NCBI GenBank assembly: GCA_030374735.1
Contig: JASCIV010000654.1
Span: 1 to 14,282 of the forward strand
Length of the DNA stretch: 14,282 nt
Reading direction: 5' to 3'
From: Gracilaria caudata
Lineage: Eukaryota; Rhodophyta; Florideophyceae; Gracilariales; Gracilariaceae
Both the position numbers and the translations under genes were made by a program. This document shows, piece by piece, positions 1 to 6,713 of the stretch; position 1 is the stretch's first letter, and the number at the start of each line of letters is the position of its first letter. Below the pieces are notes generated by a model. It was not told the origin of the DNA. It saw only the letters and a program-made list of their open reading frames with translations, and did not search any database.

Positions 1-114
1 ACAGAGCAGAGTGCAGCGAGTCAATTTTTTGAATTTCAAGTAACGATCAGGGAAGAAAATTTCAAGGATTTCGTTACCAGAGCTCTACAAAAGTACCAGA
101 GACAAATTCCGTGA
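1..114 (+). CDS. Possible C-terminal end of a gene entering from the left, unknown product
   Basis: Reading frame 1 is open from the first base for 37 codons to a TGA at 112-114. The other two forward frames both hit stops within about 45 bases. The peptide is polar and balanced, ending in FVTRALQKYQRQIP, and looks like a normal cytosolic protein tail, but I do not recognise a family. If real, it runs towards the transporter at 947-1984, so the two genes converge with a spacer of about 830 bp. An imperfect copy of the opening bases (ACAGAGCAGAGTGCAG) recurs at 126-139 as ACAGAGCAGTGCAG, so this could instead be the edge of a tandem repeat. The body of the gene is outside the window, so the call is tentative. 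Confidence 0.3.
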   Translation, partial: TEQSAASQFFEFQVTIREENFKDFVTRALQKYQRQIP

Positions 115-241
115 TGATGAATTTTACAGAGCAGTGCAGGTAGTTTTCGTTCTGACAGATTCTTGGATTTAGACTGTCTAACAGCCGGGTTGTCGACCGG
201 ACTGTAAGACAAAAAACAGCGCTCTTAGTGTGTGGCTACGG

Positions 242-258
242 GAGTAGGACTCCTACTC
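242..258. repeat. Perfect 8-bp inverted repeat
   Basis: GAGTAGGA (242-249) and TCCTACTC (251-258) are exact reverse complements around a single C, so this is essentially a 17-bp palindrome. It lies 50 bp before the larger palindrome at 308-345. Function unknown; it may be a dimeric protein-binding site or part of a small mobile element. Confidence 0.7.
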
Positions 259-307
259 TTGCTGATGGAGGCGTGGCCGGGTAACTAACGCATTCAGAGA
301 AACTTGT

Positions 308-345
308 AGGTAAGAGGATTAACTTAAGTTATAACCCTCTTACCT
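308..345. repeat. 38-bp near-palindrome
   Basis: The outer arms AGGTAAGAGG (308-317) and CCTCTTACCT (336-345) are perfect 10-bp reverse complements. At the centre is a second, exact 12-bp palindrome, TAACTTAAGTTA. Only the short joints between arm and centre are unpaired, one side having an extra base. As RNA it would form a long hairpin; as DNA it could be the end or whole of a small inverted-repeat element. Confidence 0.75.
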
Positions 346-946
346 CTGTGTGCGTCTTTAATTCAACGTCGCTTTGTCAAACGTCAAGAGCGAAGGCATT
401 GAAAAACACAGCAGTCATCGTTTATGCTGTCCTCGTTTGAAACGATAACTCTATAGGGGGCGGGAAGGGCATCCTTATCTCTCCATGTCTTGCCAAGACA
501 CTGTAGTATCCGGGACAAGTTGTCTGTGGCCCATCATCGTCCAGACAAACCGGGTATCACAAGATTTCTTTTCTCATCTTTTCTCTTTTGCCGCCAACCT
601 CCAAATCTTGGCCAAGCGCTAGCCACGAGCACTTTGGTTGACTGAGAATATGGAACCGCGCACAAAAGGATTGAAGATGTTGACGTTAAGGCGACTATAA
701 GCAAACTCATAGCCAACTTGTATTGCTTGAGCAAGATTTGGGACCTTTCCCAGTAGGGAGTCATAAATATGTCTGCCCATGGAGAGCGATACAAAACGTT
801 ACCCGTTTGCCAGACAACACAGGACAGAAACACAGCCTCATTTGTGGCCAAGATCGTGATGATGGGAAGGGGCCGTGTATCATAATTTTGGCACTGTAGG
901 AAACGAGCTTCTGCGCGGTGCCATCATGGAATACAGCAAGTGGCGA

Positions 947-1984
947 TTAAGGCTTGTCGTCGAGGGGTAACACGACATCGTCATGTAGAGGTTTGCACTC
1001 GCATTCCAAGTCCACCACGGTTGATGGTTGTTTCGGAGCTTTCGAAAGCCCGACAGAAGGCTGAGGATACGCCTTGGAGATGGCGAACAGAATGCCAGCG
1101 AGCACACCGCCTGTTATGCTGATCCAACCCAACGTGCTGATGTTAGTATTAAACAATAGTGCGCCTAGTAGCACCACTGAAAATTTGTTGCACGCGCCCA
1201 GAAAGCTTAGTGTGCTGCCCGAAGTGACGGATACGAGCCAGAAGATTGATATGCCGATTGCAGCTGCGAGCGCTGACGATAGGATGTATACATGGCGGAA
1301 TCCGACAGGGGAAGTTGGGAATTGTTGGATAAACGGTACAAGTTGGTTGGATGCGAGCGCAACAGGCATCATGAGAGAGGCGGCAACAAGATTTGCATGC
1401 AAAGTCTTCTGAACGGGGGTGAAAGAATCTGAAAGACACGCACGAAGCGAAAGCACGTAGAGAATGTTAATGACGACGTTGGCCATGGCCCATGCATAGC
1501 CGATCAGACTGTAGTCGAGATCTGTGACGGCTGTGACGGCGTTAGCAGCAACGATGAGCAACATTGCACCGGCGGTGGCAGGCGTTATAGGGTCTGAGAA
1601 GAGCGCTCGTTCCATGAGCGCAATGCCCATAGGCGCCATGCTCTTGAGCACCGACAACACCGGCAAAGACACTACACGTAGGGCACGCGCGTTAGTGAAG
1701 ATGTACAGAGTAAAGAGTAAACATGGCACAAAAATCTGTCGTAACAGCGGCAGAGAGATGGGAGAAGTTCGTCGAGCAAGCTGCAGGATCGAAAGCAGGA
1801 TAGTCACTCCGAGGGATTGGAAGGAAAGTAAGGCCCAGGGATAGTCAAGAGAATGGGAGAAGATCAATTTGTTTGCGAGAGTGAGCGACGTAGAGGTGGT
1901 GACATACGCCAGACAGGCGAGCAACGGGGTGAGCGCAATGACTCGCATCGGAAACAAGAGCGACTTCGCGGGCTGCGCGGCCAT
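947..1984 (-). CDS. Nucleotide-sugar transporter, GDP-mannose transporter (VRG4/GONST/SLC35D) type
   Basis: A 345-residue multi-pass membrane protein of the drug/metabolite transporter superfamily, which exchanges cytosolic nucleotide sugars for the matching nucleoside monophosphate across Golgi or ER membranes. About ten hydrophobic segments span residues 15 to 310. Family marks seen: LANK (36-39) in the first helix, FQS (55-57), K114 and P118 in the segment LKSMAPMGIALMERALF, TD followed by GY (154-163), and GACNK (263-267), which matches the GALNK nucleotide-binding motif of GDP-mannose transporters with L replaced by C. The FYNN motif of yeast Vrg4 aligns roughly with HANL (196-199) and is not kept, so the sugar is uncertain. 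The last 40 residues are a polar, cysteine- and acid-containing cytosolic tail. The start at 1984 is the first ATG, with A at -3 and G at +4; the frame upstream is open for 34 codons but has no ATG. No introns are needed. It is divergent from the gene at 2887. Confidence 0.85.
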   Translation of the reverse strand: MAAQPAKSLLFPMRVIALTPLLACLAYVTTSTSLTLANKLIFSHSLDYPWALLSFQSLGVTILLSILQLARRTSPISLPLLRQIFVPCLLFTLYIFTNARALRVVSLPVLSVLKSMAPMGIALMERALFSDPITPATAGAMLLIVAANAVTAVTDLDYSLIGYAWAMANVVINILYVLSLRACLSDSFTPVQKTLHANLVAASLMMPVALASNQLVPFIQQFPTSPVGFRHVYILSSALAAAIGISIFWLVSVTSGSTLSFLGACNKFSVVLLGALLFNTNISTLGWISITGGVLAGILFAISKAYPQPSVGLSKAPKQPSTVVDLECECKPLHDDVVLPLDDKP

Positions 1985-2607
1985 TTTAACGACGATGAAG
2001 GGTGGATAGGACCTTGAACTCTCCCACGCATGGAGTGCGCGGTGAATTTGTGCGGAGAGCGCGGGTGGACGAGCAAAGAAAAACAAAGACTCACGATGAC
2101 GGCGTCCTTCGCAAAGAAGTTGTCGATATAACGCGCGTCAACAACTCGCTTTGCTGTGCGCTGTGCGCACGGCGCAGCGCGCGGAGCGTATGCTGATGGT
2201 GAGGTGGCCACAAAAAAGTACGCACACGCAGAAGTCCTACAGAGCGACACGCCTCCCAACATTATCCGCGCGATGACTGACGCCAATTCCCGAACCGTAG
2301 ATCTGGCTCTTTCGCTAGCGCGTGGCGCAGCGGACGCGAATAAACCTTTTATTGTCGGGCTTATAAATCACTGAAGTTCTTCGTGCTGGCGTCCCGCCGC
2401 GCTGCGTATCTACGCGCAGACGTCATTCCGTACGTAGATAGGTTTATCTCACAGATTCTCGAACAAACGAGATAATTTACTGGTGTCGTCGTAAGGCTAC
2501 ACGTTCACCGCCTGTTTGCTCGACGATGACTTGGAAAGCGCTATGCTGCCCAGGCCGAAGGTTTTCAAGGCCGTGAAGATCGTGCCAGAGCTTCTGCACT
2601 GACCGCA

Positions 2608-2750
2608 GTGGCCGGGCCGTACACAGTACGAACCATATATGGTACGAACGCGCTTCTGGTCGATCAACTTGGCCGATGTTTGGCCCACGCACAGACATCC
2701 AACAAAGCTTGCGCTTTACAGTTGAGTAGTTACCAACGTGTAAGTTACAT
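2608..2750 (+). pseudogene. Doubtful remnant resembling the C-terminal part of a retrotransposon integrase
   Basis: This frame opens on GTG with VAGPYTVRTIYGTNALLV and continues through DQLGRCLAHAQTSNKA. Many Ty3-type integrases end with a small barrel of the form GPY-V, then N, then D-x-x-GR, then HV-x-x-LK, and the spacing here is similar. The catalytic DDE domain is not visible upstream, and the frame before 2608 is not clearly related. It could equally be a chance frame of the spacer. The antisense frame at 2477-2848 is of the same quality. Confidence 0.18.
2626..2649. repeat. Direct repeat GTACGAAC flanking an 8-bp palindrome
   Basis: GTACGAAC occurs at 2626-2633 and again at 2642-2649, separated by CATATATG (2634-2641), itself a palindrome, giving a 16-bp period. 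The middle also reads ACCATATATGGT (2632-2643). The same 8-mer occurs at 4154-4161 and, inverted, at 6697-6704. The arrangement resembles a paired protein-binding site 240 bp upstream of the gene at 2887; that role is inference. Confidence 0.5.
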
Positions 2751-2753
2751 AAC

Positions 2754-2772
2754 AGAATCAGATTCTGATTCT
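2754..2772. repeat. Perfect 8-bp inverted repeat with 3-base centre
   Basis: AGAATCAG (2754-2761) and CTGATTCT (2765-2772) are exact reverse complements around ATT. It lies 115 bp upstream of the start codon at 2887, within the likely promoter or leader. Confidence 0.65.
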
Positions 2773-2800
2773 CTTCCCCTGCTGGAAGTCTCCTGGCTTT

Positions 2801-2824
2801 TGCTACGAAGGTACCTTCGCAGCA
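2801..2824. repeat. GGTACC-centred palindrome
   Basis: CGAAGGTACCTTCG (2806-2819) is a perfect 14-bp palindrome. It extends outward, after one mismatched pair, by TGCT and AGCA to 24 bp in total. It lies 62 bp before the ATG at 2887. It is the longest of several GGTACC or GTAC-centred inverted repeats in the window. Confidence 0.7.
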
Positions 2825-2886
2825 AGGGCCACTTCTTGGCTCACGCACCCCGACCTTGAGGCTATTCCCTTGGCAAACAACGTCCC

Positions 2887-3816
2887 ATGGTTTTGTTTGT
2901 CGCGCCTCTTCGCATAAGATCGCCCTGCAAAGCGCCCAAGCTTAGAGCGTCCTCCATATCAAGTCGCACCCTTATCACTGCGTCCAATGCCGCCCCAAAC
3001 AAGAGAGTCATTCGAGCCATTGCCTCCGTTGCAACCATTGCAACCACAGTCGGTGCCGTTCTCACCTTATGCAGTACAAGCGTTCAAGCCCTTTCGCCTC
3101 CTCCTTCACCGTCTGTAGCCGCTGTGCAACACACCAACGCCACCTATGCTCACCAAACCGCATCGCTGCTCACTGTATCTGCCGCCGATGATATCTCCAC
3201 CAGCACGCAGACCCACGTTTCAACCGGCCAGAAAGCCGCCAATTTTCTCCGGGCCCGCGGCTTCAGTAACGAAGTCGCGGTGTTAGCGATATCTGCTTTA
3301 CCCGTGGTTGAGCTCCGAGGTGGGATTCCGGTAGGATTTCTTCTCGGACTCCCACCACTACACACTTTTTTGCTCTCTGTGATCGGAAACATGTTGCCAG
3401 TCATTCCACTAATGTCTCTTCTAAGGCTCTCCTTTGTGCAGCGCATTGCATCCAGAGTGCTTGACCGCGCCAGAAGAAAAGCTGAGTCAGTCAGTAATTC
3501 TTCCTCACAAGCTCGAGCGCTGGCTCTTTTTGTTGGCGTTCCACTGCCTGGAACCGGCGCTTGGACAGGTTGTGTAATTGCGTTTGTGCTCGGTATGTCA
3601 TCTCGAACAACATTTGTTTCTCTTCTGGTTGGTGTTATTTCGGCCGCTGTTATCGTCACATGTCTTTGCTTGTTGGGAAAGACTGGGGGTGCTATTGCAG
3701 CTTCCGTGTTGTTGGGAACCGGCTTGATCTCACTGTTGAATAGTTTTCGAGGCGCTTCAGTTCCTTCCGAAGACACGCCGCGTGAAAATGGTGTTGCGAG
3801 TCAACGATGTGAGTAG
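2887..3816 (+). CDS. Small multidrug export-like membrane protein (PF06695, COG2426), probably plastid-targeted
   Basis: A 309-residue protein. Residues 120-285 match the bacterial and cyanobacterial small multidrug export family: ALPVVELRGGIPVG (137-150), GNMLPVIP (167-174), and FVGVPLPGTGAWTG (215-228) followed by further hydrophobic helices. Despite the family name, transport function is poorly established. The N-terminus is extra compared with bacterial members, which are near 160-170 residues. Residues 1-43 are rich in Arg, Ser and Ala and nearly lack acidic residues, like a plastid transit peptide. Residues 44-68 form a hydrophobic stretch ending VQA|LS, a possible signal-peptidase site; 70-115 is a Ser/Thr/Ala linker. 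This suggests two-step targeting to a plastid inner or thylakoid membrane, by inference. The ATG at 2887 is the first in frame and carries G at +4. No intron is needed. The transporter at 1984 is divergent; the next region downstream is pseudogenic. Confidence 0.88.
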   Translation: MVLFVAPLRIRSPCKAPKLRASSISSRTLITASNAAPNKRVIRAIASVATIATTVGAVLTLCSTSVQALSPPPSPSVAAVQHTNATYAHQTASLLTVSAADDISTSTQTHVSTGQKAANFLRARGFSNEVAVLAISALPVVELRGGIPVGFLLGLPPLHTFLLSVIGNMLPVIPLMSLLRLSFVQRIASRVLDRARRKAESVSNSSSQARALALFVGVPLPGTGAWTGCVIAFVLGMSSRTTFVSLLVGVISAAVIVTCLCLLGKTGGAIAASVLLGTGLISLLNSFRGASVPSEDTPRENGVASQRCE

Positions 3817-4144
3817 GGAAGCACTAAACTTTAGTAACGCCAGAGTGATGCGCTTATTTGAGAAACATCGCTTTTTTTGCTGAGGCGCGGTTTGTTTACT
3901 ACAATGACGGACTTGCATGGCTCACAACATGATTCACATTTGGCTAGCGTCGTTGGTGATGATCTCGTGAAAGAATGTATTTGCTTCTCGTTGACTGTCA
4001 CGACCAGGCAAAGGTGTGAGAAGGGTTCTAAGCGCCGAATGCGTGGGATATGCTCATGCAATATGCATGGTGCCTCGCTGCAATCAAGCTTTAAGTTCGA
4101 ACCAAACCTCATCGATAGCACTTTTGATATTTCGGTAGATATAG
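3817..4144. other. Spacer of 328 bp, no gene seen
   Basis: It follows the stop of the PF06695 gene and precedes the SerB relic. A plus frame beginning near 3877 and a 230-codon minus frame (3831-4523) cross it, but neither shows family motifs, and the minus one is antisense to the SerB relic. If a full SerB gene once stood here, its N-terminal catalytic segment (DxDST) should lie in this stretch; I looked in the forward frames and did not find it. Confidence 0.5.
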
Positions 4145-4481
4145 GGATTTCTAGTACGAACGATAGTATTCGGCAGCTTTCATTTCCTGGCGGATCATGT
4201 TCGCGATGCGCTGGGGCTGGGCTTCGCGTTCGCGAACCGATTGGAGGTAGATGCGCAGAGTGGACGATTGGCTGAACGAACGTTGGGCGACGTTGTGGAT
4301 ACGCAGTGCAAAAGCCAGCCGTTGAGAATGCTGGCGCAGCTTTGGACTGGCGAGCGAGCAGACGTTGGCGGTGGGTGATGGTTTGATCGACTTGCTCCTG
4401 ATGCAGAGCGCGGGGCTGGATGTGGCGTTTAACGCGAAGCCGGCGGTCCAGAACCGCGACAAGAGTTATCGCGTGACTTAG
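4145..4481 (+). pseudogene. Broken fragment of a bacterial-type phosphoserine phosphatase (SerB)
   Basis: SerB removes phosphate from phosphoserine in the last step of serine synthesis and belongs to the HAD superfamily. Here about 110 codons of the C-terminal half remain. From 4145 the frame reads GFLVRTIVFGSFHFLADHV, corresponding to the family's G-x-x-VA-x-x-SGGF segment; then LGLGFAFANRLEVD, then GDVVDTQCK, with the conserved lysine. A +1 shift near 4350 is needed, after which the frame reads LAVGDGLIDLLLMQSAGLDV and AFNAKPAVQ to a TAG at 4479-4481. The HAD motif GDGANDLPML is thus GDGLIDLLLM, losing the Asn; SGGF is FGSF. An in-frame TAG lies just before 4145, and no N-terminal half with the DxDST nucleophile is seen. 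Truncation, a frameshift and lost active-site residues point to a dead copy. A working gene elsewhere in the genome is expected. Confidence 0.75.
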
Positions 4482-4620
4482 TTCTTTGAGCGACGTGATG
4501 TATCTGCAGGCATGTCCCCCCACCCCCCAACACGGAATAGAAGAGTAGCCTGAAAAGATCGTTCACAGCTGTCTCCCCGCGCTTCTTTGTTCCGCTCGGT
4601 ATCCAAATCTGCTAGCCCCG
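4482..4620. other. Junction between two pseudogenes
   Basis: Short spacer between the end of the SerB relic (+) and the end of the Crinkler/RHS-like relic (-); the two face each other. It contains a C-rich tract near 4518-4530. No duplicated bases or terminal repeats are obvious that would mark an insertion boundary. Confidence 0.4.
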
Positions 4621-6052
4621 TTAATCCTTCGGCATTTCCAGTACCACTACCGTCAAATTCACCAGTTTCGCCGTCGACGGCACCTCCACCTTCAGCGTAT
4701 TGAACATATCGTGCTTGGGCACGATGCACAGCCACACTCTGCACTCTGGAGGCACATCCAACTGATTCACAAACGCCTCTACGCCGGCAACCTGCGTTGA
4801 CCCACTGTTTTGACTAGTAGCATTTACCACAGACAGCACATTGTCACGTTTCCACACCATGTCCCCCATTGGAAGGTTCTTCTCTGGTGGCACGTATAGC
4901 AGCTCCCCTTCCTCCATTTCTTCGAACTTCGGCACAACCTCGTCAATTCGCTCCAATGCCCGCCCACGTGGAAACAAACCCTTGTCTTTGCCGTTCCCAA
5001 CGTCCCCCATTACGAACCTTTGACGCCACGATATATTCCGCATCACGTCTTCGGTAAAAACATCATAAACGCAGTGACATTTGTTGTCCATATAACCCGT
5101 CTCGTAGTTGCGCATCAAGGTGCGGATCTTATCAGGAAAAGAACCCACGACCATGCACTCCGCAACTCGTTTCAACGTTGTCGCTGACCAGATCGATTGT
5201 CGCCTCGGTAAATGGTTCCGGACTGGATACTTCCACCTTGAATTGCGCTAAATGCTCGCAGATTTCTGGGCATTCTAGTGGCTCATATTTGAATTAGCTT
5301 GCTTCTGCTAGAGTGTTCGAGAGCCCTCTTTTGTTGTTCTCTGGCATCCTCAACAACGTAAGGATACTGTGGAAGGCAATACCGCAAGGTACCGCCAAAC
5401 TCGTTGACACGCCTCTCCACCTCCGCGTTTTCATACAAACTTCGCATTCCATCTGGAACAGATAGCTCTTCATGCATCACCTCAGCGAACTAAGTATTTC
5501 GTTAAGATCCCAAACCGGATTGTACAGCTTTCGAGCTCCTCTCTTCAAGAACTCCTTGTACCTTGAAGTGTTTGGGGACACATACACCGATGTTGGAATC
5601 TTAGAATTCAACACAGGCTCACAGATATCCTCCCCACGTCCGAAAAGAAGCAGCGTGCGTTGGGGTTCAAACGCGTCAAGTAAACCTTTAGGGTCGCTTT
5701 TCATGAACGCAAATTCGTGTTCTGGCACAAAGCACAGCTCTGTAAACTTTGCACCATTCGGACGCACCACAACTTCGGGGAAGCGTTTCCAAAAACGTCC
5801 GCCAGCAGGGGTCCATACAATTTGTTCGTTGAAGATGCGAGCAAGATAGTACTGTGCAAACACACTCTTTCCGATACCAGGGTTCCTAACAATTACGGCG
5901 TCCCATTTCTTTCGAATAGCTCGTAGAAGAGAATCATGGTCTCGTCGACGCACAAAAAGGTAGATGTGGACACAGATTACATCCAATACCTTCAATCTGA
6001 AACTTAGTACGTATGACGTAGATAGAGTCCGACACCCGTTCTCTCTTAGCAT
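4621..6052 (-). pseudogene. Frameshifted Crinkler/RHS-type P-loop NTPase with C-terminal domain
   Basis: Crinkler (CRN) and retrotransposon hot spot (RHS) proteins share a STAND-like P-loop NTPase followed by a restriction-nuclease-like domain; they occur in oomycetes, chytrids, trypanosomes, plants and algae. The first piece (6052-5477, 191 codons from an ATG) has LFVRRRDHD, a Walker A-like RNPGIGKS (residues 56-63), a Walker B-like TLLLFGRGED (133-142), VSPNTSRYKEFL and YNPVWDLNEIL, equivalent to the family's SSP...YKEW and MPPWSLEEL. The second piece (5480-5283) continues with RRVNEFGGTLRYCL, the family's GG-x-x-RYVL. A third frame (about 5284-5170) and a fourth (5175-4621), with YVPPEKNLPMGDMVWKRD and CRVWLCIVP, match the C-terminal domain. 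Joining them needs a -1 shift near 5480 and +1 shifts near 5285 and near 5175; no GT-AG introns explain these. Walker A lacks its first Gly (Arg instead) and Walker B ends in Gly rather than Asp, so it is very likely non-functional. Assembly indels could add to the breaks but would not explain the lost residues. Confidence 0.72.
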
Positions 6053-6197
6053 GCGCGAAGGACGGGATTTCTTGGGTCATCTTGGATCTTTTGCCAAAAC
6101 GGCTTTCAAAGCTCATATACAAGTCCATGTCCTCCACAGCCTCGGGTATGTGCATTTTCCCCTTGACATGTAATTTGTTCAGACGTAGGCGGGCAGT

Positions 6198-6473
6198 ATG
6201 ACCGACACCGTTGCGGAGCGACCAGAGAAGGTTGCGTTCGAGCATGTGAACGCCGTATATATAAACATCCCGCGGAAAGATGATCAGAATCAACGAACAC
6301 AATTGTGCGTATCCGATACGCCGACTGACTGGAGAGCGAGCTTACTGCTTGTCCGAGCGGCTGTGCGCAATGTTAGACCGTCAAAGCTTACTTTCGGTAG
6401 ACCTCGCCAGCCGAAAATCACGGCAATGGAAGAAGCGTTCAAGGTTGTGGTGAGGGTAATCAAAAAGCAATGA
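6198..6473 (+). CDS. Small hypothetical open frame, doubtful
   Basis: A 91-codon ATG frame on the plus strand, beginning MTDTVAERPEKVAFEHVNAV and ending MEEAFKVVVRVIKKQ. The composition looks protein-like, but I know no family. It lies just outside the 5' end of the minus-strand NTPase relic and overlaps antisense frames of similar openness (5934-6302 and 6290-6517), so it may be chance. A TATATATAAA run at 6253-6262 lies inside it. No TATA box, intron or partner gene supports it. Confidence 0.2.
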   Translation: MTDTVAERPEKVAFEHVNAVYINIPRKDDQNQRTQLCVSDTPTDWRASLLLVRAAVRNVRPSKLTFGRPRQPKITAMEEAFKVVVRVIKKQ

Positions 6474-6696
6474 ACATCCATTGGCTGGGTTAGCAGTTGG
6501 CAGCGGTTGTGCTTCATGTGTTAACGACACATATAAAAGATTTACCCTTGTAGTGATGGCTGCAGCCAGGGTTCTCTCGCTCTCACCGTGATCGCAGAGT
6601 TGTCGGGAGGATAATACTGTAAATTTGACCATTTGGGCGATAACGGGAGCAAATGACAAGAGATAGACGGGAAGGTCGCCACACCTCGTAAATACG

Positions 6697-6713
6697 GTTC
6701 GTACGAAGGTACC
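6697..6713. repeat. GTTCGTACGAA palindrome abutting GGTACC
   Basis: TTCGTACGAA (6698-6707) is a perfect 10-bp palindrome directly followed by GGTACC (6708-6713), another palindrome. It includes an inverted copy of the GTACGAAC motif seen at 2626 and 2642. About 60 bp on, related GTAC words repeat (GGGTACGAG and GAGGTACGAC, 6768-6794). Confidence 0.5.

Larger units (their letters stand above)
115..946. other. Spacer of 832 bp without a supported gene
   Basis: No ATG-started frame here has recognisable content. It holds the two palindromes listed separately (242-258 and 308-345). On the minus strand a frame at 534-851 is open for 105 codons, but it opens on TTG; from its first ATG about 76 residues remain, with one hydrophobic stretch and no family match. 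The last part, 850-946, is presumably the 3' untranslated region of the minus-strand transporter. I see no AATAAA-type signal there. Confidence 0.5.
1985..2886. other. Divergent intergenic region between transporter and membrane-protein gene
   Basis: About 900 bp separating two divergent start codons, so it should carry both promoters. The first 300 bp are CpG-rich, with a GC hairpin-like stretch (GCGCTG at 2158-2163 and CAGCGC at 2175-2180). A TATAAAT lies at 2362-2368, too far (over 500 bp) from the start at 2887 to be its TATA box unless there is a long leader. The right half contains the motif repeats and palindromes listed separately and a doubtful retroelement-like frame. Several overlapping open frames on both strands look like noise. 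Confidence 0.5.

Noticed and set aside
534..851. Minus-strand frame faintly reminiscent of membrane receptor tails (Y-x-SPW)
   Set aside because: No ATG start, the resemblance is a handful of residues, and the context is algal; chance is more likely.
2477..2848. 123-codon minus-strand frame upstream of the PF06695 gene
   Set aside because: Composition is unremarkable, no family is recognised, and it overlaps plus frames of similar length.
3150..3776. 208-codon open frame on the minus strand
   Set aside because: It is exactly antisense to the PF06695 gene, whose forward frame has clear family motifs; the minus frame is a codon-bias shadow.
3831..4523. 230-codon open frame on the minus strand
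   Set aside because: It runs antisense through the SerB relic and has no motif; the plus strand shows real homology in this interval.
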